From assembly GCA_027578815.1 (NCBI GenBank), contig JANBTH010000614.1, positions 1 through 13,766 on the forward strand: a stretch of DNA of 13,766 nt, in the 5' to 3' direction. A model generated the notes under the pieces. That model made no database searches and was not told where the DNA came from. It saw only the letters and a program-made list of their open reading frames with translations. The DNA is from Coemansia sp. RSA 1804. Its lineage: Eukaryota; Kickxellomycota; Kickxellomycetes; Kickxellales; Kickxellaceae. Below, piece by piece: positions 6,915 through 13,391 of the stretch (its first letter is position 1; every line of letters starts with the position of its first letter). The translations under genes and the position numbers were made by a program.

Positions 6915-7778
6915 CTAGCCATTTGTAATGGGTATGGCAAACGCGGTGCATGCGGAGTCGGCGTCCTTGGCACCAGCGGGACGTGGCCGTTCTACGCGGC
7001 CCAGAGAGAACTGCGGCATGTAGACTGATCTGAACCGACCGCTGTCGTTGCCTGTGCTGCAATGCCGTAGCCGGCCATCCATGAACAACGCGGTGCCGGC
7101 CGCCAGCTCCACAGCGAATGCAGTGCCGCTGCCAGCCGATCCGCCGCGTGGCAGTGTGTCTGCAGCCACGCCCTGGGCGTAGCAGCCTGGACGGTCCGGA
7201 TCGGGAAACGGGTCGACCCAGACGGTACCATTGCCCACGGACACGTCGTCCAGGGGCGTCCAGACGCTGACAACGGCGTGGGATCTTTCCTCGGACCTAA
7301 AGTACGCGGTATCCTGGTGCCAAGCAAATTCCGCCCCTGTGTGCGGCGGCTTTACAATGTACTGCTCGTTCAGCAGGAACACCGTGCCAGCGTCGGACAG
7401 CCGTGCGGCAGTGCGAGGAGTCGCCGTGCGCTGTGGGCAGTGAAGAAGAAGCTGCTGCGCGCAGAGCCCGAACCCGTCCAGCGTGCACCGGACCAGGTGG
7501 CGCGGACTCAGGTGGGCGCGCAGCTCAGTGTACCGGGTGCGATCGGTTCGGACGCCGGCGGTGATCTCGGGGTCCGAGAAGTACCCGCATCCGAGCGGCT
7601 CGACCACGCAGCCCCAGTCGGCGACCAGGTCGCCTTGCTCGTAGCAGTGGTTCACCAGCGTCTCCGACTCTGCTCTGTACAGCGCCAGCTCGTGGGCGGT
7701 CAGAAATCCCGGCACCACGAGGTACCCGCGGGTGCGGAAGAACGCGAGCTGCTCGTCTGTCAGCCGGATGGGCGGCAT
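6915..7778 (-). CDS. Phytanoyl-CoA dioxygenase (PhyH) family protein
   Basis: From ATG 7778-7776 the protein has 287 residues and no intron. It begins LTDEQLAFFRTRGYLVVPGFL, a classic PhyH opening, cited here only for its LTDEQ and GYLVVPGFL parts. The iron site is visible: H154-x-D156 in FAWHQDTAYF and the distal His239 in LRHCSTGN, with Arg248 or Arg250 as the 2-oxoglutarate ligand. The order and spacing fit the Fe(II)/2-oxoglutarate dioxygenase fold. Known for the family: hydroxylation of phytanoyl-CoA in peroxisomes, but many fungal members act on other small molecules, so the substrate is open. The C-terminus (PITNG) is not a standard PTS1 peroxisomal signal. The frame stays open upstream for 56 more codons, encoding a His run and RRLH repeats from a GC-rich minisatellite; I exclude these because the domain begins at the internal Met. 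Convergent with RAD51, divergent from SEC61 beta. Confidence 0.88.
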   Translation of the reverse strand: MPPIRLTDEQLAFFRTRGYLVVPGFLTAHELALYRAESETLVNHCYEQGDLVADWGCVVEPLGCGYFSDPEITAGVRTDRTRYTELRAHLSPRHLVRCTLDGFGLCAQQLLLHCPQRTATPRTAARLSDAGTVFLLNEQYIVKPPHTGAEFAWHQDTAYFRSEERSHAVVSVWTPLDDVSVGNGTVWVDPFPDPDRPGCYAQGVAADTLPRGGSAGSGTAFAVELAAGTALFMDGRLRHCSTGNDSGRFRSVYMPQFSLGRVERPRPAGAKDADSACTAFAIPITNG

Positions 7779-7780
7779 TT

Positions 7781-7837
7781 GGAGGCGGCGGTGGAGGCGG
7801 CGGTGGAGGCGGCGGTGGTGGTGGTGGTGGTGGTGGG
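7781..7837. repeat. GGAGGCGGCGGT minisatellite running into (GGT)n
   Basis: Three perfect 12-bp units GGAGGCGGCGGT (7781-7816) are followed by a run of GGT triplets to about 7837. It ends just upstream of the PhyH start codon, so it lies in the PhyH 5' leader, where the transcript is C-rich. The plus strand is G-rich enough to form a G-quadruplex. In the PhyH frame it encodes His and RRLH repeats. Confidence 0.9.
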
Positions 7838-8167
7838 GATGTTTCTGTTCTGCTGAGGCCTGGGTCAAAGGAGAAGGCGGAGCCGTGCAACAAGCGCCTT
7901 CTAGCGAAATGTGAAAAAAAATAGAGATTACCTTTTTATTTCGCATCGCTTGGAGCAGACCGCAAAAAAATTAGAAAAAGATTAAGGTGTGGTGTTTGCA
8001 GCCCGCCATTGGCTGCAGCTCCCTAACAGCAGCAGTAGCAGCCAAATTCAATCCACGCCAGCAGATCCAAGCCCCAGGCCAGCGCTCTGGAGCGCATTCT
8101 TGTCTCCTCTGCCTTTCTTCCTTCGTATGCCTTTCGCCTCCACCTCCCCCACCTCTTTCCACAATCT

Positions 8168-8190
8168 GTCTATCCATCTATCTATCTATC
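8168..8190. repeat. (TCTA)n tetranucleotide microsatellite
   Basis: The sequence CTATCTATCTATCT, with one CCAT interruption in front, gives about four to five TCTA units upstream of SEC61 beta. It is likely length-variable. Confidence 0.8.
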
Positions 8191-8244
8191 TTAATTATTA
8201 ATTGGCTTTACATCCTAGAGTTGCAAACTTGTTTATATATCCTT

Positions 8245-8277
8245 TTTCTCCTTCTTCTTCTTCTTCTTCTCTCTCTC
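8245..8277. repeat. (TTC)n and (CT)n pyrimidine microsatellite
   Basis: About seven TTC triplets run into a short CT dinucleotide repeat, all pyrimidine on the plus strand, in the SEC61 beta upstream region. Confidence 0.85.
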
Positions 8278-8516
8278 GTTGCTTGTGGAAGAGAACAGAT
8301 TTCGACCTAGGAGGGGGCGCTTTAATCCGTTGTTTATCTTTTTTTTCAGTCATCTTTGGCCGGCTTCTCGTTGAATTGACCCCAAACGACCTGCATCACA
8401 CGTTAATTTGGCCTTTCCTGCTATCTGCAAAACCTGGGACCCGTTGAGAGCACATACAAAAACGAACCAAAAGACAACCCCGGTCGATTTCCCAGTGGAC
8501 TACTAGATAAAACAAT

Positions 8517-9126
8517 ATGGTATGTACAGCTGGTGTTGGAAGGGTCGGCAGCTCGGGGGGGGGGGGCGTGCTGCGTCTGGCTGTTGAATGTATTTGATCT
8601 TTTTGTGCTAAACGAATTATCTTTAATCTACGCTTGCTGGTGGTTGATCTTATGTTGTGTGTGTACGCGGGTTGTTTAGGCCGAGTCGTCTGCTGTCAAA
8701 AAGGGACCTGTTGCGGCGGGTGAGGGACCACGCCACTTGAGGTAAGGAGGAAGGCAAGGCTGTTATTCATTGGGTTGGTTTGATCTCAACGCAAAAGCAC
8801 CTGGGGCTGTGTAATACTGAACCATGGATGTTGCTAACACAACCCACCTCTTGTTCCTTGTGCTGCTACGAATTGCACCGGCTTCTTGGGGTTTATTTGA
8901 TTGTAGGGCTCGTCGCGGTGGGTCGTCGGCTGCCGGCCGCGGTGGGGCGTCGGGACGGCAAGTGGCCCGCGGAGCAGGAAGCACTGCGACGATGATGCGG
9001 CTGTACACGGAGGACGCGCCGGGGCTCAAGGTGGATCCGGTTGTGGTTCTTGTTCTCAGCCTGGTGTTCATCGCATCCGTCTTCCTGCTCCACATCTACG
9101 GCAAGCTCACGAGCTCGCTGAGCTAG
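8517..9126 (+). CDS. SBH1: Sec61 translocon beta subunit (spliced, three exons)
   Basis: Exons: 8517-8519, 8680-8741 and 8907-9126; introns 8520-8679 (GTATGT...TTTAG) and 8742-8906 (GTAAGG...TGTAG), 160 and 165 nt. The spliced protein has 94 residues. The first coding exon is only the ATG. Exon 2 (AESSAVKKGP...) ends in AG and exon 3 adds G, giving Arg22, so the frame closes. An earlier donor at 8720 breaks the frame. The family signature is clear: a Gly/Ser/Arg-rich cytosolic N-part, then TMMRLYTEDAPGLKVDP, and the tail anchor VVVLVLSLVFIASVFLLHIYG with a short lumenal end. Known role: tail-anchored subunit of the Sec61 protein-conducting channel in the ER membrane, aiding ribosome and signal-recognition contacts. 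Intron 2 has a branch-like TGCTAAC at 8832-8838. AATAAA at 9155-9160 is a likely polyadenylation signal. A 12-G run sits in intron 1 (8555-8566). Confidence 0.93.
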
Positions 9127-9358
9127 ATCCTTTTGCGTTGGATGAAGACAACGCAATAAAACAAACACACCTATCCTTTCTTTTCCTTTTCCTTTTCCTT
9201 TTCCTTTAACTCGCCATTGTAGCAACCATTACGTACTCTTCATATATACCCATGTGTTCCTTTTTCTTTTGCTCTGTTCAGCCCGTCTGTCTCCTCCAGT
9301 ATCCGTGGTGTGAATAAAGAAGAATAAACCAAAGAGAAAGCGCATTTCGATTATCGCG
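9127..9358. other. Convergent 3' region between SEC61 beta and SEN34
   Basis: It holds AATAAA at 9155-9160 and again at about 9313-9318 and 9323-9328 (plus strand), candidate polyadenylation signals for SEC61 beta. It also has four TTTTCC units at 9181-9204. No gene is seen. Confidence 0.5.
9181..9204. repeat. (TTTTCC)4 hexanucleotide repeat
   Basis: Four perfect TTTTCC units at 9181-9204, flanked by partial units, in the 3' region of SEC61 beta. It is a simple repeat and does not match the common fungal telomere unit TTAGGG. Confidence 0.85.
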
Positions 9359-10021
9359 TTACATTGCCGACCAGTTCATGCAGACGTGGGTGAACGCAGC
9401 CTTGGCGGGGTCCCAGGAACTCAGGACCCGGGTCTTGTTGGCGGCTGTGCCCAGACGCACCAGCGAGACAAGCTCGCGCGGAGTGATTTGCTGCGAGATG
9501 TCGGGGACGAAGGTGACGATGTGCGACGAGTGGTAGCGCATGGGCTCGCCTACCGTGTGTAAGAGAATTGTGCTGGAAGGCCACGAGAATAGCGGCGTTA
9601 GTAGAAAAGGAATAAGAAGGGGGTTCTAATCTCTTGGTCTGGAACACAGAAAGACCGATGACTTGCCTGGATACAGCAGATAGTCGCCGCCGAACTTGAG
9701 CGCCCGGGTGATGAAAAACCCGCGACGATGCAGGTCCTTGAACAGGGCGAGGCGGAGGCGGTCGGCCGGGGTCTCGGGCCACGTGAACTGGATCCCGAGC
9801 AGCTCAACGGCGTTGCGCTCGAGCAGCAGCGCGGTCTCCTCGGGCAGCAGCGAGAGCGGCAGGTACATGTAGCCGTTCTGCAGCGGGTTCCGCGGGTGGC
9901 TGCCCTCGAGACACCCGACTATCCTGTGCTCGGTGCGCAGACGCATGGCCGCGTCGGCGTCGAACACGAGCACCTGGTTGTGCTGGCCGCAGTGCAGGCG
10001 GAGCGGGCGGGGCTGGGCCAT
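9359..10021 (-). CDS. SEN34: tRNA-splicing endonuclease subunit SEN34, spliced
   Basis: Exon 1 is 10021-9667 and exon 2 is 9549-9359, giving 181 residues. The intron (9550-9666, 117 nt) starts with GC in the context CAG|GCAAGT and ends GTAG, with a perfect TACTAAC branch site at 9597-9603. Known role: SEN34 is one of two catalytic subunits of the heterotetrameric endonuclease that cuts introns out of pre-tRNAs, and carries the active site for the 3' splice site. The C-terminal nuclease fold is visible: GFFITRALKFGGDYLLYPG, then RYHSSHIVTFVP, and LVRLGTAANKTRVL. By alignment with archaeal enzymes the triad is Tyr117, His125 and Lys157. The split codon after the intron gives Gly119. The protein is short, close to archaeal subunits (about 180) and far below yeast or human (about 275-310), lacking the usual middle insertion. 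Start: the MAQPRPLRLHC methionine. It shares its upstream region with SAM50. Confidence 0.92.
9550..9666 (-). other. GC-AG intron of SEN34
   Basis: Read on the minus strand, exon 1 ends CCAG, the intron opens GCAAGT and closes ACACGGTAG, and exon 2 opens GCGAGCCC. Joining gives the codon GGC (Gly) and keeps KFGGDYLLYPG in frame with EPMRYHSSH. A GT donor a few bases further (GTCTTT after TCATCG) would put exon 2 out of frame. The donor context AG|GCAAGT is the strong consensus known for GC introns. TACTAAC lies 47-53 nt before the acceptor. Confidence 0.88.
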
Positions 10022-10332
10022 CTGGAGAGTGTAGACGTAAACGCAAGGAGTCGGCGGGAAAGCACAGGGCGTTGCTATCCTGCCGGATGCTTTCTTCTGG
10101 GGGGGGGGGGGCGGCAATTGTAGGTGTCCCCCTGATGCGCTTGATTTGTGGGGACCGCCATAAAAGCACATTAAGAAGCGGGCAGGATGATTCTTCCTTT
10201 TCGTTCCTGCTCGCCCGATTCGCAATTTCGTCTATTTGCCTCCTTTAATTAATCGACATAGAGAGCGCGCTGAGCACCAGGCTGGATTCGAGTCCGCTAA
10301 TCCTCACACACACACACACACAGAAGCAGGCG
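10022..10332. promoter_or_regulatory. Divergent promoter of SEN34 and SAM50
   Basis: A 311-bp shared upstream region between two housekeeping genes, with no gene inside. It has a 13-G run at 10099-10111, an AT-rich patch at about 10225-10260, and a (CA)9 microsatellite at 10305-10322 ending about 10 bp before the SAM50 ATG, so probably in its 5' UTR. No known operator was recognised. Confidence 0.5.
10305..10322. repeat. (CA)9 dinucleotide microsatellite
   Basis: Nine perfect CA units just before the SAM50 start codon, likely in its 5' UTR. Confidence 0.9.
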
Positions 10333-11763
10333 ATGGACGACGGCACGGCCCTCACGGCGCGCGGGATATTCCAAAGCGCATTGCAGCAGCAGCAGCAGCA
10401 GCAGCAAGCCCCCCGGCGGACAGTCGACGTGGGCGGGCTGAGAGCGCGGGCGACCCGCGTTTCGGTGGCAGGGGCGTCGCGGATCCGGCCGGCGGTGCTG
10501 GACAGGCTGTCGCACGGCGTGCTGGCGGCCACCACGGTGGGCGAGATAGCGCAGGAGGCGCGCGAGGCAGCCGGGCGGCTGCAGGCGCTGGGGATCGCCA
10601 AGGAGGCGCGCGTGGTGCTGGACCAGGCGGCGGCGGGCGATAGCAGGCAGGGCGTGGCGGTTGCCGTCGCGCTCGAGTGCACGGACGGGCCGCGGTACTC
10701 GATCAAGACGGAGGCCGGCGTGGACGACGCCGAGGGCACGGCCGGCGTGGCCGCGCGCATGGCCAACATCTTCGGCGGCGGCGAGAGCGCCGACATCCAC
10801 TACGCGCGCGGCACCAGGACGCAGGCGGCGTTCCAGGGCGTGTTCGCGGCGCCCGTGGATGCCGACCCGCACCGGCGGGTCAGCATCGCCGCGACGCAGC
10901 GGCTGACCAGCCACCGGCCGCACAGCGCGCACGACGAGACGCTGCGCGAGGTCGGCGTGGCCTACAGAGCGGCCGGCCCGGCGGCGCACGACCTCGCGTA
11001 CTCGCTGGCGTGGCGCAGCCTGGGCAGCCTCGGGGCCGACGCGTCGCCGACGCTGCGCGCGGAGGCCGGGCACTCGCTGAAGTCGGCGGTGCGCCACACG
11101 GTGGCCATCGACACCAGGGACTCGGCGCGCGCGCCGTCGCGCGGCAGTCTGCTGCGGCTGACGTCCGAGGCCGCCGCCGCGCCGGGCGACGCGCGGTTCG
11201 TCAAGGCGCGCGTCGAGGTGCAGACCAACCAGCCGCTGGGCGCCGGCTTCGTGGTCAGCTCGGCGCTGCAGGCCGGCGTCCTGTGGCCGCTCGGCCTGCG
11301 CGCGTCGCCGCTCGCCGACCGCTTCTTCCTGGGCGGCGCCGCCAGCGTCCGCGGCTTCCACCTCCACGGCATCGGCCCGCGCGACGGCGGCGACAGCATC
11401 GGCGGCGACGTCTTCTACGCGGCCGGCGTCAGTCTGCTGACGCCGCCGCCGTTCGCCGCCGCGCCCGCGCTGCGCGGCCACGTCTGGGCCAACGCCGGCC
11501 AGCTGGCGCTGCTCGACGCCCGCGGCCTGCTGCGCAGCTCCGCCAGCAGAGGCGGCGGCGGCGGCCTGGCGGCCTCGCTCGCGGCTGCCGCGCCCGAGGC
11601 GCGCCGCTTCCTGGTGTCCCCGTCCGCGGCGGTTGGCGTTGGCCTGGTCTACAACCACCCGGTGGTGCGCGCCGAGCTGTCGCTGTGCCTCCCCATCGCC
11701 GCAGCGCCCACCGACCGCCCGAAGCCGGGGCTGCAGTTCGGCCTGGGGCTCGCCTTCCTGTAG
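10333..11763 (+). CDS. SAM50: SAM50/Omp85 mitochondrial outer-membrane beta-barrel assembly subunit
   Basis: An intronless 476-residue protein, close to yeast Sam50 (484). Known role: core channel of the mitochondrial SAM/TOB complex that inserts beta-barrel proteins into the outer membrane. Visible: an N-tail with eight Gln in a row (residues 18-25, seven CAG and one CAA); a single POTRA-like region (about 30-118); then a beta-barrel of alternating short hydrophobic segments. Family motifs: DRFFLGG (329-335) and the loop-6 VRGF (339-342), followed by GIGPRDGGDSIGGDV (346-360), a hallmark of Sam50. The C-terminus KPGLQFGLGLAF (464-475) fits the beta-signal (polar-x-Gly-x-x-hydrophobic-x-hydrophobic). 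There is a Gly/Ala-rich insert at about 400-420 (GGGGG, AAAA) absent from a typical barrel strand, probably a loop. The sequence is extremely GC-rich. Start: the only upstream Met in frame. Confidence 0.93.
   Translation: MDDGTALTARGIFQSALQQQQQQQQAPRRTVDVGGLRARATRVSVAGASRIRPAVLDRLSHGVLAATTVGEIAQEAREAAGRLQALGIAKEARVVLDQAAAGDSRQGVAVAVALECTDGPRYSIKTEAGVDDAEGTAGVAARMANIFGGGESADIHYARGTRTQAAFQGVFAAPVDADPHRRVSIAATQRLTSHRPHSAHDETLREVGVAYRAAGPAAHDLAYSLAWRSLGSLGADASPTLRAEAGHSLKSAVRHTVAIDTRDSARAPSRGSLLRLTSEAAAAPGDARFVKARVEVQTNQPLGAGFVVSSALQAGVLWPLGLRASPLADRFFLGGAASVRGFHLHGIGPRDGGDSIGGDVFYAAGVSLLTPPPFAAAPALRGHVWANAGQLALLDARGLLRSSASRGGGGGLAASLAAAAPEARRFLVSPSAAVGVGLVYNHPVVRAELSLCLPIAAAPTDRPKPGLQFGLGLAFL
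10384..10407 (+). repeat. (CAG)7CAA polyglutamine repeat in SAM50
   Basis: Seven CAG codons and one CAA encode eight Gln at residues 18-25, in the presumed cytosol- or intermembrane-facing N-tail before the POTRA domain. It is a candidate length polymorphism. Confidence 0.9.
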
Positions 11764-11834
11764 CCGAAGGCACTCCCTTTATAGCACTCGTTTATTGGAA
11801 GCTTCCTCTCTCGAAACACAAAACAATCTACCTC

Positions 11835-12587
11835 TCACCTCCTGTGCTCGCGCTTGTACTCGGCCGGCGTCTTGAAGCCCTTGAGCCCCCACACGCCGAC
11901 CTTCGCGCGCCTGGCGTCGTCCTGCAGCTGCGCCAGCAGCGCCTCCTCGCCGTCGTACTGCGCATTGCCGCCCCTGTACAGCGTGGCCAGGCCGGAGCGC
12001 AGCATCTCGTGGGCCACGTTGTGCCTGAACACCAGCCACGAGCGGTACGTGACGGTGGCCACGATGCGCCCGTACTGGTCTCTGGCCAGCGGCTTGATGG
12101 TGACCGCGCGCCCGCGCAGCTGCTGCAGCAGCCGGTCCCGGGCCTCCCTGGCCAGCGGCTGCTCCGGGTTGCCAAAGTGCGCCATCTCGGGCGCGTCCAC
12201 CGCCGACACGCGCACGCAGATCGTCTGCTTCGCCACGCCCCTGCTCCGCTCCGCCGGCCGCCGCGTGAACGCCCACCGCCACGCCGGCACGTGGTAGAAC
12301 CGGAACGTGTCCCCGTCCGCCGCGTTCACCAGGTACCCGCGCAGCCGCTGCTGCGTCCGGATCACCCGCTCCGGCACGTCCGTCTCCGTTGCGTACCGCC
12401 GGAACACCATGTACAGCCCGAATGCAATGCCTCCGCACACGCCGATGCACACCGCGCTTTGCCCGTATACGTATAGTCGCTGTCTGAGGTCCTCGCTCCC
12501 CGCAAGCAGCCCTCCCGATGTACTGGTTGTCTTGTCGTGCTGCTCTTTTCTGCTCTTGTCGCTTGCGCGAGGATCGGAATCTTTCAT
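11835..12587 (-). CDS. LCL3: LCL3-like membrane-anchored SNase-family endonuclease
   Basis: A 250-residue protein with no intron. A polar N-tail (1-36) precedes one membrane segment at about 38-62 (SAVCIGVCGGIAFGLYMVF core) and then a staphylococcal-nuclease fold. Active-site residues are in the expected spacing: D91-G-D93 in NAADGDTF, Arg126, Asp131 and Glu134 in VRVSAVDAPE (matching SNase Arg35, Asp40, Glu43), and Arg174 in DQYGRIVATV (matching Arg87). The end VGVWGLKGFKTPAEYK is typical of fungal Lcl3. Known for the family: a probable Ca2+-dependent endonuclease in mitochondria or a membrane; its cellular role is poorly understood. Start choice: first ATG of a frame giving the short N-tail and anchor. 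It is convergent with SAM50, 71 bp between stop codons, and its coding sequence is GC-rich. Confidence 0.9.
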   Translation of the reverse strand: MKDSDPRASDKSRKEQHDKTTSTSGGLLAGSEDLRQRLYVYGQSAVCIGVCGGIAFGLYMVFRRYATETDVPERVIRTQQRLRGYLVNAADGDTFRFYHVPAWRWAFTRRPAERSRGVAKQTICVRVSAVDAPEMAHFGNPEQPLAREARDRLLQQLRGRAVTIKPLARDQYGRIVATVTYRSWLVFRHNVAHEMLRSGLATLYRGGNAQYDGEEALLAQLQDDARRAKVGVWGLKGFKTPAEYKREHRR

Positions 12588-12650
12588 GCGAATTCGCCAA
12601 TTCCGCGCCAGTGTCCTTAGGGAGTAATAATAACAAAAATAGCAATATTG

Positions 12651-12675
12651 TGGAATGGAGTGGAGTGGAGTGGAG
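12651..12675. repeat. (TGGAG)5 pentanucleotide repeat
   Basis: One TGGAA and four TGGAG units in a row, followed by GAGAAGAGAAG purine sequence. It lies upstream of LCL3. Confidence 0.85.
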
Positions 12676-12790
12676 AGAAGAGAAGAGGAGAAAAGGGGTC
12701 ACTGAAAAATGGGGGGGGTCAGCCGCAAAGGAACTCCAGTGCGTGCGTGTATCCGCTGTACCTGCTGACTCCCATGGATCCCTTTGTCTG

Positions 12791-12920
12791 CAGCCGGTGA
12801 CGTCCTTTTTGTCGCATCCTTCCTCCCCTCTTGCGTGGCCCCCCCACGTGTCCTCCCTTCTTATTCAAACACAAACAAGCGAAAAACAGAGCTCGCCGCA
12901 TCCGTCTGGAATGACGTTGT
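12791..12920. promoter_or_regulatory. Possible bZIP/bHLH site cluster upstream of LCL3
   Basis: Within about 130 bp there are GTGACGTCC, CCCACGTGT and ATGACGTTG. TGACGT is the core of CRE/ATF-type bZIP sites and CACGTG is the E-box core. Such short sites occur by chance, so this is a weak call based on clustering in a gene-free stretch. Confidence 0.3.
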
Positions 12921-13367
12921 CTGCTTTCTGCTGTTGCCCAAAGTCTAGAACATCCGGCCAAACGGTCCTCTCCACTCCCCCCCCCAGACCAAATGAAATG
13001 AAATCAAAATGCTAATGCCATACAGTCAGCAGCAGAGCTCGTGTGACCACCCGCCAACAGCCTGCGATGGAGACAGAAAGAAACCTTCTTCCCCAAATAA
13101 CCTCACGAATGGAAACGTTAAAATATAATAAAACAAAACAAGAAATGAATAAAGAACAACTACAGAAGACAGAAAAAAAGCAGTCCAGGCCTGTGCGGCT
13201 GCTACAGCACATTACAGCACCACAGAGTCTGGTCAACTCAAGAAAAAATAAAACGCACATATACACGCCAAAAAAAGAATGAAACGAGATAAAGAAATGC
13301 CTCCGTTATTCCTCTTCTTCCATGTTGCGGCGGCAACCGGTCTTTCTTCCTTTGTTTCTCTCGATCC

Positions 13368-13391
13368 CATCGTCATCGTCATCGTCATCGT
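13368..13391. repeat. (CATCGT)4 hexanucleotide repeat
   Basis: Four perfect CATCGT units. They read as an alternating Val-Ile or His-Arg peptide in some frames, but no supported gene surrounds them. Confidence 0.85.

Larger units (their letters stand above)
7838..8516. promoter_or_regulatory. Divergent promoter region, PhyH and SEC61 beta
   Basis: Non-coding stretch between the divergent PhyH and SEC61 beta start codons. Contents: A/T-rich core at about 7910-7985; pyrimidine-rich tract toward SEC61 beta; a (TCTA)n microsatellite at about 8168-8190; a (TTC)n/(CT)n tract at about 8245-8277. Pyrimidine tracts just upstream of highly expressed genes are common in fungi. No specific operator was recognised, and the ORFs here are low-complexity shadows. 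Confidence 0.4.

Noticed and set aside
7781..8277. Microsatellites as a CRISPR-like array
   Set aside because: Units are 3-12 bp, directly tandem and without spacers, and the organism is eukaryotic.
8720..8906. Donor at 8720 as the true end of SEC61 beta exon 2
   Set aside because: Joining it to the acceptor at 8906 puts exon 3 out of frame with the Sec61 beta signature; the 8742 donor closes the frame and fits the consensus better.
9181..9204. (TTTTCC)n as telomeric or interstitial telomere repeat
   Set aside because: The unit does not match the usual fungal TTAGGG and the run is short; a simple repeat in a 3' region is sufficient.
10275..10300. TTCGAGTCC, resembling a tRNA T-loop
   Set aside because: The flanking bases do not form a T-stem and no acceptor or anticodon arms are found nearby.
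10297..11658. 453-residue minus-strand ORF opposite SAM50
   Set aside because: Arg/Ala/Gly-rich translation typical of antisense frames in extremely GC-rich DNA; the plus strand has all Sam50 motifs.
10677..12476. 599-residue plus-strand ORF overlapping SAM50 and LCL3
   Set aside because: Out of frame with SAM50 and antisense to LCL3, low-complexity Arg/Ala/Pro sequence; open only because stop codons are rare at this GC content.
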